A stretch of DNA of 64,000 nt from Fragilaria crotonensis (lineage: Eukaryota > Bacillariophyta > Fragilariophyceae > Fragilariales > Fragilariaceae), in the NCBI GenBank assembly GCA_022925895.1, contig JAKSYS010000185.1, forward strand, positions 29,785-93,784. Direction: 5' to 3'. Made by a program: the position numbers and the translations under genes. Each line of letters starts with the position of its first letter. Position 1 is the stretch's first letter. Shown here piece by piece: positions 53,659-64,000 of this stretch. The notes beneath the pieces are model-generated. The model was not told where the DNA came from. It did no database searches and worked only from the letters and a program-made list of their open reading frames with translations.

Positions 53659-55111
53659 ATGTCTCGTCGATCTGAAACGGGAAGAAATGGTAGCATAAGC
53701 GACTCTCTCCCGCAGACTCTGTCCGAACGCGGAACAGACATCCTAAAGGACGTCTTGAATTCTCCAATCTTCTCGTCAGGCCTTGTCAACGAGCAGGTTC
53801 CGTCATTCGCTCGCGATGGTAAGTTCGAAACAATCAACATCGGCTCATTCATTTCATGGAGGTCTCATTGATTCTTAACACCATCATTACTCACAGACAT
53901 CAAGCTCGGCGAGGTGCTTGGATTCGGAACCTTCGGGGTCGTACGAGAAGTCACTGAGATTCGATGCAGTCACGCGGTCATCGGTAATGGCATGCCAAAC
54001 ACAGAGGCACTAGTTGATTCTTCATCCTTTCTTTACCTCAATGACACTCTTTCTGGCGATGCCCCTGCTGGAGCATCAGTATCGCCGACTGGGGTGTCGC
54101 AGCATTTGAACCAAAATGATAGATTCGCCGTGACACGACTGCAAATGTCGACTCGATGCTTTCGAGGTGGTGATGCACGATACGCCCTGAAACACTTATT
54201 GCTCGAGGATGCCAACGAGAAGGAGAGTGATAACGCCCGAATTGATCTCGCAATTGAAGTCAAATATCTTCAAGTTCTATCCCATCCTCACATCATTAAG
54301 TTGCGAGGACTTTTCCAGACTGATGATCCATTTCATCTAGCATATTTCTTCATTATGGATCGGCTTTATGATACACTAGAAGACAAAATGAAAGAATGGA
54401 CAGGTTGCCAGCGAAGCTTATGGAAAGAAACGTTCTCTTCTTGTTATGGAGATCCGATGGATCATGAGTATATTCCGGAGAAAGATTTGATGACGCAACG
54501 ACTTCTAGTTGCCCACGACATCGCTTCAGCCTTTGATTACATGCATACCAACAAAGTGTTGCACCGGTGAGTCAAAATATCGTAAATTCAGGATCATCAT
54601 GTCGCATACATCGACATGCATTCTCACTCTTTTTGCTATGCAGTGACATCAAACCTCAAAATATGGGATTTGATGTTCGTGGCAACATTAAGGTGTTCGA
54701 CTTTGGTCTCGCAAAGTCACTCGTCCCGGAACTCCAAGCGCAATGTGGACTGCTATATAATTTGACAGCCAAGTCCGGCTCGCTACCGTACATGGCACCA
54801 GAGGTGGCCATGTCAAAACCATACAACGAGAAATGTGACGTGTATTCGTTCGGCATTCTCTTCTACGAAATCGTCGCATTGAAGCCTCCATTTTCGCAAC
54901 ATGTACTGAAGAATTATACTGCCAAAGTCTTGAAGGGTGGAGCGCGTCCTCCTATCAAACGCACTTTCCTCGTGCACCAAGAAAATTCTCAAGAGTTCAT
55001 GGTCCGTGTCGCACTAACCGACCAGACATGGCAACGATTGTCAAGCTAATTCAAAGCGACGTTGAGCTCTTGGAACAGGAGCCCTCGTCCACGCCCGGTC
55101 AAACCATATGA
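53659..55111 (+). CDS. Protein kinase with large N-lobe insertion, one frame break near the end
   Basis: Exons 53659..53818, 53897..54566 and 54644..about 55111; introns of 78 and 77 bases (GTAAGT...ACAG, GTGAGT...GCAG). The second intron splits the arginine codon of HRD. Catalytic features are the glycine loop GFGTFG (62-67), lysine in YALKHL, glutamate in IEVKYL, HRDIKPQN, DFGLAK and APEV. An insertion of about 80 residues lies between the glycine loop and the lysine, and another acidic one in the C-lobe. The first frame stops at 55049, but the conserved subdomain XI motif (NRPDMATIVKLI) lies in the next frame, ending at TGA 55109-55111. A one-base shift near 54990 is needed. Serine/threonine or TKL-like; substrates unknown. 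Confidence 0.85.
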
Positions 55112-57142
55112 TGAATCTTTCCAAGCACAGTTTAAATGGTGGTCGTGATGACAAGAAGTCGTCGTCACAAGGATTCGATGACGATAAACACCCGGTGAAG
55201 GTACTTTCCGTGTTCTAAACGGAGACCCTTGACATCGTTGCAATTAACCGCGCAAACCCAAGTCTTCATACCCAACACGAATAAATAGATTGCATTGTGA
55301 GCCTTTCTCCCAGTCAGTTTATGTACTTCATTTGGTTTTGTGCTTACGTAGGAAGGCATGAGTACACTTTTGTACCTCCGAGACAGATGCAACACAACTC
55401 CTATCGTTGGAGAGTAGTCACTCTGCTGTATTATGTGATGAATCCCTGAAAAAGACAATTCGCTCGATTTCTTGTCGTGTCGACATTTTCTTATGCTGGC
55501 CGCATTATTCCGAGCGGATTAAATCCAAAAAGTACGTTGTGCTTTACATATGCGTCTCTGTTTGTGCGGGTATGCACTGATACTCTGATGCCATGGTTGT
55601 TCGTCTGATCTTCCATGATCGTGGGAGACCAAGCATTGTGGGCAGGGCATGAATCAATGCCTGCATACATCTATAGCTCGTATAGTCGGTCAACTACTCG
55701 CAACAGTACTGGAATATGTCAGGTGCTTCAAATCTCATAGTTTAGGTATTTACTTTCATCGAAGCTCTGAAAGGTGAAATGAAACCCTTTGCCTCGTCTG
55801 GGGTCAGTTGAACACACGTATCCCTTCGTTGTCGCCGTCGCTGTTGTATCGATAATGGATGGTGATAATATGAGGTCCATGAGCTCAGAAAATGATACAT
55901 CTTGGAGGCGCAAGGACGGCCTTTTCGACAAAGGAATGGAGACATGCGCACTGCTGCTAGTCAACGGAATGGCAGGTTCATGGCGTCGACTGGCGAACTT
56001 TCGCCGTTTGCATGGTCGACACTGACAGTCGTTAGTGGCAGTGCACACTGTCAACGATACGCGACACTTTGATTTGTTTTCTTAATCTCCTGTTGCCTTT
56101 GGCCGTGACAGTTGTTTGATGGAGAATGATGAAGTCCAGATTGTCAAGTTCCATTATCATGTTGGTGGTTGCTGAAGGTCAGATTTGCGATTTTGATTCG
56201 TTTTGACCCGATTACATTGGATAGAAATTGTGATTCGAAAATTTTCAATACCAGGTGTGTCTTGTTACGATTTTTGGTGTATGATGAGACATGGGGTAGG
56301 AGTGTTTTATGATCACGTAGTTTTCGTGTGTTCGACGTTTCTCCAGAATTCCAATCATGTCCATGAGCCCATGTCTCGCAGAAGTCGTACGTTTCATCAA
56401 AACAGGGTCGATTCAGGCGCGATGTGCAATATGCAGCACTACCAACGCCGCACAACGAGAAGTCGGAAGTTTTGAGTGATGGTTCACGGCATTTAATTGC
56501 TGATGCTGAACAGAACGATGTGCAAGTTGCGCGGAGTACTTGTACTCTAATGGCCATGGTGTGTTTGCACCATGAAGTGGCGGGTTTCATTGTTTCAATG
56601 TGGAGATCAGAGTCTGCGGAACACGAATCGCGTCACACTGTGACGTCACGGTATAGTCTCCTCGTGGTTGTTACATATCATATGTATATCATATATCATT
56701 GACATATGACCAGTGACATGTGACATGTGACCATGACGACGGTGCTTTGTGCTTTACCCTGCCACAGTGTGGCTTGTACAATACGGGATACGGGGAACTG
56801 TGGTACTCCAGTACATCGGAGATCTTGGTAATAGTACATGTATATGAATGTATACTGCACAGTACACCGAATCTACCGGTAGGCATGGTATGGTAGTTCT
56901 TGCCGAGTATTCGGCGTACAGTACCATTAACCACTGTACGCCAGTATGTCGTATGTTGCGTTACTGTATGCATATGCGTCTTGCTTTGAGCAGTTTTCCA
57001 CAAGTAATGGAAGGGCGAATTGCGTGACTTCCGTATCTTCAAGCAATCTCGACACTAAGGCGAGGTCAGTCGACACTCTCAACTTGTTGACATTGCCACA
57101 TTCCTGGGAACTAACCTCGTCTCAACCAGGAGAAAGACTATA
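55112..57142. other. Intergenic region
   Basis: A 108-codon minus-strand frame (56054-55728) begins with ATG and contains CxCRPCKRRK followed by a hydrophobic SELMDLIL motif. It might be a small gene but has no recognised homologue. 56640-56730 is rich in catatg/acatgtgac short repeats. ctaccggtag occurs at about 56874. The 3' end should contain the promoter of the next gene. Confidence 0.45.
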
Positions 57143-60100
57143 ATGGATAATTTTACCATGGATAATTCTACCATGGATAGCTTGACAATACCATCACAGG
57201 TGTACTCACCGGTACGTCGTGAGCTTGCCGGATCTGTGTAAGCTGCGTCTCATTCTCATGTGGGAGTACGCATTCTGTCCTGCGTCTCCTTTCCCATAAT
57301 TCTGTGCCCTTCCTACTCTAACTCGTCCTTGCCGTCTGCTATCAGAATCCTGCCATCGAAATCTTGCGAAGTGCTCCAAGTATGGGTAGGAATGAAGAGT
57401 TTGCGCTCTTGGCCTCTGAGGATCAAGAAATAGATCGAATATACATCGGGACTGATGTTTCTCGGGTACTTCTATCTTGCCTTCTTTTTCGTATGGACTG
57501 GAGTCGTTTTGATGTTCAAATGCATGGGACCAGAAAAGGTTGGGTTCTGGTCAGGACACGCCATGCAGCCGATCGAAGTGCAACCCAAGTCATTCATCCG
57601 ACGATATAGGATTATATTGGTTCGATCCGTCGTTGGTAAGGCAGCTTTGGTGTGGATAGCCTTCGTCATTGTCTTTTTGACTGTGGGACTGAATGGTCTA
57701 AACGAAGCCAAGACGTTGTTCAAGGAGAGCTTCATTGTAAGTCAACCTCGAAATGCATTTGCAATCTCATTGCTCCTAGTGACTATACCGTACTGAAAAT
57801 CCTGCGACATAGGAACTGAATACCGTGATTGATGCAGCCGCTGCGGCCAAGCAGAACTTCAATTCCAGACTGACGAAGCTATCGTGATGAGGACAACGTG
57901 GTGTTGGACATGACAAGCTTTGCCGCTTACAGGACATCAGAAGGGCAGCAACGAAAGCAGCAGCATTCCACTCAGCATAGGGCTCGACGCACAGCTCGCA
58001 TCACATCTTCTGTGCGTCGGGCGAACACTGACGAGGAAACGGCGAGTAAGCTAGATGCTCTGTTTGCAAAGTTAGCATCTGAGTCCGCTGCAACCGATGC
58101 TCAAACTCCCACCCCAAGTCCAGTCAGAACAGCATCGAATCGTCCTGAAGGCAACGTGCACGGCAGAAATACGAATCGACCTATAAGTTTGAATCTCGGT
58201 TTCCTTGCTAACGCTCCTGTCGCCAATGTGGATGGCGCGAATACGAATCAACCTACAATTGTCTTGAATCTCGGTGATCTTGCAGACATTCCCATTGCCA
58301 ATGTGGATGACGCGAAAACGGATCAACCATTACTGGATCTAAGTTTTCTTTCAGTTACAGATGCACCCGTTGCCAATGTGGATGGAACGAATACAGATCA
58401 ACCATCAGATTTACGTTTGGCTTCCCCGACTGATCCTCCCGTGGCAAACTTGGGTGGAGCGGATACTGATCAACCTGTGTTTGATACTTCCTTCAATATC
58501 CCTTCTGAATCAGATCAGGCCTCGCCCGTTTCGACTGTTACCGTTTCTACCGAATTGAATCAGACGTTGGATCTCAGCGTCTTCGGCGACTCTACAGGAC
58601 TATTCGTCAACTCGACTGAGGATTTCGCTAATTTGATTGGTTTGAGTAGCTTTGCGGGAGATGACGCGTTCAAGGCCTTAATTCTGAATGCTCTATTCTC
58701 CTTGATGATGCTCGATGACTTCATGGCAGCCGAACTTGAGGAGGGGATGAATGGCATCAATGCTACAACGGAAGTCGCCGAGATGTTGAACGCAACAGCT
58801 TTGACTGTGAATCCTCCCAACGCTCTCGCGTATGTACTTGCCATTCCATGGTTGTTGGTGCCCTTCGTTTTGTTCATTGTTGTGGTGATGGCTGGGAGAT
58901 CGAGGGCCAACGCGAAGATTTTGCCGCGTATTGCACGATATACGATGCCATTGCTTTGTCTCTTGACCATGGCGTCAACCGCTCTGGCAATTATCATGTT
59001 AGCCTATGCGACCGCCAATGCTGGTAAGTCGTGTTTGTCATTGATCTATGGATATCCATTGTCATTGCTGTCGCGGCTCACTGAATGACTACACGCATGT
59101 TCTTAGACTTTTGTTCGGGTGGTCAGAGCAACACTCCTGACGAAACAATTTTGGAAATGGTCTTAGCAAGGGGCTTCGAAGCAGACAGCTTGGTCTTCTT
59201 GGCAACAGAATACTATGTGTCACAATGTGATGCAGAATACCCATATGACTTTGTAGACACGTTCATGAAGGAACTTGAAACTGCCAGTTTAGCAATTTCG
59301 GCTGTGGAATCCGCCATTGCGACGAAAACTATGGAATCTATAGTTGCCGAATGCGGCTCTGACGCCGAGGGGATCGATTCTCTCCTGTCGGCTATGAAGT
59401 CTCGCCTACTGGAGGTAGGGAGCGCTTTGGATGATGCTCTATCAAGTTTGTCGTGTGATTCGGTGGTACCGACGTTTACTAACACAGCCTACGATGATGC
59501 ATGTGATGTCAGTGTAAGCGGTCTTTACTACTGTTATGTGTGTAAGTTTCATCATGAATGGGTGGTTTCTTTCTCTATATTGACGCAACCTTTTGTTTTC
59601 GCTCACCAAATGTTCTGCCTCTCCTTTCGGACGTTAGCATTCATCGTGATGGCGTTCACAGGCATGATAATGATAACCCTGCGCACGGCGTTTGTCCCCG
59701 TCACAGGTACACAACAAACGAAGGACGCTAAAGGTAATCTCAAGGGAAGGGCAATAGACGATATGGAGACTGGCAATCTTGACCAATCAGATGAGGATGT
59801 TGACTTTTCTGAGAGTGAATCAGATAGTGACGAAGACAAGGCCATTGATTCCGATTCAAGAGGGAAACAGAAAAGCGATTCTGATGAAGATGACGGTTCA
59901 GAAAAGGATGAGAACTCAGATGACGATAATGGCAATTCGGAAGATGGTAATGACTCCGACAATGATCAAGATTCTGAAGAAGACGCAGATTCGGAGAATG
60001 ATGCCGGGTCGGAGAAAGATGGAACTTCTGACAATAAGGAGTCCTCGGATCAAGACGAAAGCTCTGACGATGATGAAGATTCAGGCGAGGAGGACTCCAA

Positions 60101-61838
60101 AACACATCAAGATTTGGACAAGGAAAAGGTCTCATCGAAGGATGATTCGGACAACGAGGAAGACTCAGACAAAGAAGAAACGTCAAGTGAGGAAGAGGAT
60201 TCTGACAAGGACTCTGACAAAGATGACGATGATGAGGACTCTGACAAAGATGACGATGATGATGAGGACTCTGACAAAGATGACGATGATGAGGAGGACT
60301 CTGACAAAGATGACGATAAGGACGAGGACTCTGACAAAGATGACGACGATGAGGAGGACTCTGACAAAGATGACGATAAGGACGAGGACTCTGACAAAGA
60401 TGACGATGATGAGGACTCTGACAAAGATGACGACCATGATGAGGTCTTTGACAAAGAGGACCATGATGAGGTCTCTGACAAAGATGACGACGATGATGAG
60501 GACTCTGACAAAGATGACGATAAGGATGAGGACTCTGACAAAGATGACGATGATGAGGACTCTGACAAAGATGACGACGATGATGAGGTCTCTGACAAAG
60601 AGGACGATGATGAGGACTCTGACAAAGATGACGATGATGAGGTCTCTGACAAAGATGACGATGATGAGGACTCTGACAAAGATGACGATTCTGAAGATTC
60701 GGAGGATGACGGGTCAGAGGAGGATGGTGATTCTGACAACAGAAGTCCTCGGACCAAGACGAAAGATCTGACGACAATAAAGTTTCAGACGAGGATTCAA
60801 AGAAGAAAAAGACTTCCGATGATGACTCGGACCATGATAAAGATGACGATTCTTCGGAAGACTCTGACAACCATCAAGATTCCGACGACGATGAGGCTTC
60901 TAAGAAAGTTGACGGGTCGGAGAAAGATGGAGATTCTAAGAACAATAAGTCCTCGGACCAAGACGAAAGTTCCGATGATGATGACGATTCAGAGGATGAA
61001 GAGGAATCGAAAAAGGCTCAAGATTCGGACAATGACGACAGGACGTCAAAAGAAAATGATGCCGACCACCAGGAAGACTCTGACGAAAAAGTTTCAGCTG
61101 ATGAAGGGGGTTCCGATGGTGACAAGGACTTAGTCAAAGATGATGACGGGTCAGAAGAAGATAGAGATGCTGACAAGTCCTCGGATCAAGGCGGAAGATC
61201 AGATGAAGATTCGGACGATGAAGAAAACTCCAAAAAGGCTAAAGATTCGGAAAATGACGAGGGCTCGTCAAGAGGTAATGATTCGGATGACGAGGAAGAC
61301 TCTAGCAAAGAAGAAGTTTCAAAGGGGAAAACGGATGCCGATGCTGACACGGACTCAGACAAAGATGATGATGCTGATCAGAACTCCGACGAAGATTCGG
61401 AGAAGGATGCTAGGTCGGAGGAAGATGAAAATCTTGACAAGAATAAGTCGTCAGACCGTGACGAAACCTCTGACGATGATGAAGATTCGGCCGACGAGGA
61501 CGGCTCCAAGAAGGCTGAAGATTCGGACGAAGATGAGAGCTCATCTGAAGATGATGGTTCGGACGACGACGAAAGTTCAAAAGAAACGGAGGATGCCAAG
61601 GACTCAGACGAAAGTGACGATGATGATGAAACGAACTCTAACAAAGATGACGAGTCGATGACTCTGCAAAGAATTAGCCCTCGGACCAAAACGAAAGCTC
61701 TGACTATGGTGTAGATTCGAAGGACGAGAAGACTCCAAGAAGGCAAAAGATTCGGACGAGGAAAGGGGATTATCAAGCGACAACGATTCGGATAACGAAG
61801 AAGACTCATATGAAGACGAAGATTCTAAGAAGAAATAG
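57143..61838 (+). CDS. Tweety/prominin-like membrane protein, paralogue 3, with long Asp/Ser/Lys repeat tail
   Basis: Proposed exons are 57143..57199, 57346..57736, 57813..59023, 59107..59541 and 59638..about 61838; all introns are GT-AG. Intron positions before the ELNTV segment, within ADFCSGG and before the last helix match paralogue 2. Helices: LMFLGYFYLAFFFVW, ALVWIAFVIVFLTVG, a pair around 58830-59010, and SFIVMAFTGMIMITL. The first loop has five 25-residue repeats (PVANVDGANTDQP-like). The tail of about 700 residues is almost only D, S, E and K. Frame slips occur near 57430, 57882, 60742 and 61660-61730, each one or two bases. The acidic reading frame then resumes; the true stop is probably the TAG at 61836. 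The function of the tail is unknown; it resembles acidic biomineral-type sequences only in composition. Confidence 0.7.
58150..58490 (+). repeat. Coding tandem repeat of about 75 bp in the extracellular-loop segment
   Basis: gccaatgtggatggcgcg-type anchors at 58219, 58294, 58369 and 58441, with a diverged first unit at about 58150. Spacings are 75, 75 and 72 bases. Encodes units of the form VANVDGANTDQP plus a hydrophobic LDLGFL segment. Confidence 0.9.
60033..61715 (+). repeat. Higher-order repeat of about 200-270 bp in the acidic tail
   Basis: The anchor aagtcctcggaccaagacga (encoding KSSDQDE) recurs with small changes at about 60038, 60744, 60948, 61176, 61446 and 61674. After the minisatellite, spacing is about 204, 228, 270 and 228. 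Two anchors (60744, 61674) appear to have lost a base, which shifts frame. Confidence 0.8.
60208..60690 (+). repeat. Minisatellite encoding SDKDDDDED units
   Basis: About 17 units of 27 or 30 bases built on gactctgacaaagatgacga, with gatgatgag or taaggacgag endings. It encodes 9-10 residue units such as SDKDDDDED, SDKDDDKDED and SDKDDDDEV. It is inserted between two higher-order anchors. Confidence 0.95.
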
Positions 61839-62286
61839 AATTCTGATGATGGTATGGACTCATACAAAGATGACAATTCTGAGGTCCTTCCTACACGAGG
61901 ATTGGGGAAAGGATGAGGGTCAGAGATTAAGGACGTTGCAAAAATTCAGATTCTGATGATTCAAAGTTATTGGAATGCTTCGAAAGGACATCAAATCCGA
62001 CTCAGAACGGAGGAGAGGTTCGATTCTGACAAATTTCGCAGTCTCACGAATATGCTGCGTCGGTGATGAAAGGCGAAGATTCAGACAAAGAGACAGACTA
62101 CAATTGATATCTTGGAAAGGCGATGCGGACGGCAACCGGACGTCAAGGGCTCCTCTGGATGTGATACACCCTGAGATGAGATAGACGCTGCGATTGGTGA
62201 AGCTTCTTTTGAAATTAGGATAGTCATTTCATTGCATGCGTAACGTGACGCACCAGTTGCTTTGAAGAATGACCACTTGTGGGGTT
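61839..62286. other. Short intergenic region between convergent genes
   Basis: Continues with decayed acidic-repeat-like sequence to about 62100 (for example agattctgatgat), then unique sequence up to the stop of the fucosyltransferase. Acidic-tail repeats may have extended further in the past. Confidence 0.5.
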
Positions 62287-63651
62287 CTAAGCCGCCGAGA
62301 CTTCCCTACCAACTACTTCAGCATAGTAAGAAGCTGTGGCAACTTCTGGTTGAGCTGCCCATCTGTGCCACCACCGACCAAAGTCAGGGTAGCTATGAGG
62401 ATTGTCATCTTCGTGTAACTTCGCGCAAAGGTCACAGAAACTCAAATTGTAAACGTCTCTGCCACCCACAACATGGTAATGGTCTTTCCACCAAAGGTAG
62501 GAGAGATATTCAGTAGCATTCTTGTCGAGTCTGTGGAGGAAATCAGCAAGCGCTTTCGGACTGCTATAATCGAGAACATTAATGAATGAATGGGGAGGAG
62601 CTTGGAGGCTGTAATTGGCTTGTCCCAAAACGATAGGTACCAAGGTATCATTCATTCGCGAAAAGAACTTCTCCGTCACGTAGTCCTGCGCAAAGTTGTT
62701 CTCAAATGCCAAATAGAACTTGTAATCACGCATAACTTTCGAGTTGCAATTTTCCTCACCATCAACATTATCGCATGGAAAACTTCCACACTTTCCATAG
62801 ACATCGACATCAATGTATTTCTTCAACTCTTGGACGAAATCTTCTCGATGAGAGTTGCTTACACAGCGCGATACCACCCATGCCACCTTCTTTGGTCGAC
62901 GTGCTAGCCTACGAAGCTCTCATCTTTGTTTGGCAAAACATTTCGTACGAAATGCGTCTCATTGTAATCGATAGGCCACGCAGATTGTTGAATTTGGATA
63001 CCTTTCGGATTCCCTTCTTCCACTGGATCTACATTGGGGCAATGAATGCATACGGTATTGGAACATCACTATCGATTCGATACGTCATGGTATAGTTCCA
63101 GAAGGAATTGTAGCTCGCAGATGTCAATAGTGGGCCGTTTGGCGGCGGTTCCAGCATGAAGAATACAAATCTTTGATGTGGTTGTCTCCAAGTTTGAATG
63201 TAATCCATGTCCCCAGGGCTGAGATTGGCTTCGACTCCATGCATGACAATTGCGTCAAACTTAGGCATTTCTTCAACCGAAGGAGAATGCACAGCCTGCT
63301 TGATGCAACACAAGATGTAATTCGGCATTTTGCAAATGAATCTTGTTCAAAGCCGACATGGAAATCTGTCCAATGCCAAAAGCTGTTGTAAAACAGGATT
63401 TTCTTGATTGGAGGGACCAGGGCCTCGTCCTGTGTGACCACATTCGGAGGAGCCGAGCTCCTATTCAAGGCATCTTCTTGACTTGCAATGACAGGTAGAG
63501 GTCTTGCATTTCCAGATGCTGCAGATGCTCCTGATGTTGATTCATTATATTGCAGTTTGAGAGGAGAGGATCCTCGGCTGGCACGCCCTTGGGAACAACA
63601 TCCAGGGTGGCAATATCTGGAAGGACAGCTCCTATTGGTGGCATTTTCCAC
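62287..63651 (-). CDS. GT10 alpha-1,3-fucosyltransferase, several one-base frame breaks
   Basis: GT10 enzymes transfer fucose from GDP-fucose to N-glycans in the Golgi. The C-terminal 199 residues are unmistakable: WVVSRCVSNSHRE, VDVYGKCG, YKFYLAFENNFAQDYVTEKF, PIVLGQANY and PPHSFINVLDYSSP. Upstream segments in other frames fit the same protein: ILFYNSFWHWTDF (63400s), then FDAIVMHGVEAN and FWNYTMTYRIDSDVPIPYAF (63330-63040), then a linker with VRNVLPNKDESFVG. Junctions lie at about 63327-63331 (A run), 63035-63039 (C run) and 62907-62909, each one base. The first part starts at GTG with no ATG; an ATG in another frame at 63645 is a candidate. The signal anchor was not found. Active gene with assembly errors is my preferred reading; a recent pseudogene is the alternative. 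Confidence 0.82.
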
Positions 63652-64000
63652 TCGTTACAACAGGTTGCGCCTCGTTGAATTTGCCAAGGCGTTTACTATT
63701 ACGAAGGGTGAGACAAAGGAGCAATCCCGCAAACACTGTCGCTGATCAGGTTCTTCTATTTCCTTTCATGTCGTATTATTCGCAGGGACTAATGGAAATG
63801 AGCACGAATCACTTCCCGCTCTCAGTGTAATGATACACATGTACTTCAAGCGAACCCTAGTGCTAATCGTACAGTAGTAGTAGTCTAAATTAGTAACGAA
63901 GAACAGCTTAGCATTCGCGAGTATGGGCGTGGGCGGATTCTGCGCTTTTTTCCCCCCGTTTGTACTGGAGTTTGGAGTACATGTACTCGAGTAACAGTAC
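63652..64000. other. Upstream region of the fucosyltransferase gene
   Basis: Probably holds its 5' exon or promoter. The last 50 bases are again rich in gtactggag/agtacatgtactcgag palindromes. Nothing else seen. Confidence 0.5.

Noticed and set aside
59740-61809. Long minus-strand frames reading Ser/Leu or His/Pro/Cys repeats opposite the acidic tail
   Set aside because: Pure products of the GAT/GAC/TCT triplet repeat read in other frames.

Overview
The window is nuclear DNA from a diatom, most likely a pennate. The evidence is a silicon transporter gene (EGxQ and GRQ motifs), short GT-AG introns of about 77-240 nt, a Copia-type LTR retrotransposon, and gene families of diatom type. No species is assigned. 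One technical feature affects every gene call: many otherwise coherent reading frames are broken by single-base indels, often in short homopolymers. Both LTRs of one young retrotransposon also differ mostly by indels. Residual long-read consensus error is therefore a serious alternative to real pseudogenes.

Layout. 1-3996 is the 3' part of a silicon transporter gene with at least three fused transporter domains, repeated at exactly 448 codons. 4454-5818 (-) is a GT17-like glycosyltransferase. 7076-9214 is a degenerate RNase H plus zinc-knuckle ORF from a non-LTR-type element. 10764-22305 is an 11.5 kb Copia-order LTR element on the minus strand. It carries gag and pol and, unusually, about 5 kb of extra coding sequence between the 5' LTR and gag. 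Next come a broken SAM methyltransferase (22505-23612) and a five-pass tweety/prominin-like membrane protein (23742-25816, -).

26524-28641 is a block of TIR elements, one nested in another. About 4.9 kb without recognisable genes follows. 33513-41060 is a tandem array of KDEL-receptor-like (ERD2) genes: two intact, one with two single-base deletions, and one decayed 3' fragment joined to a fragment of the neighbouring tweety-like gene. A hAT-like MITE lies between the first two copies. 41869-43903 (-) is the second tweety-like paralogue, with four exons.

46104-48676 (-) encodes a membrane-anchored coiled-coil protein with about 102-residue tandem repeats. 48960-50904 is a second nested transposon pair. 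53659-55111 is a protein kinase. 57143-61838 is the third tweety-like paralogue, with a long Asp/Ser/Lys repeat tail. 62287-63651 (-) is a GT10 fucosyltransferase.

Themes. Several genes belong to the secretory and membrane system: KDEL receptors, two glycosyltransferases, three multi-pass membrane proteins with acidic tails and the silicon transporter. No operon-like logic is implied. The local structure is dominated by tandem and segmental duplication and by layered transposon insertion.
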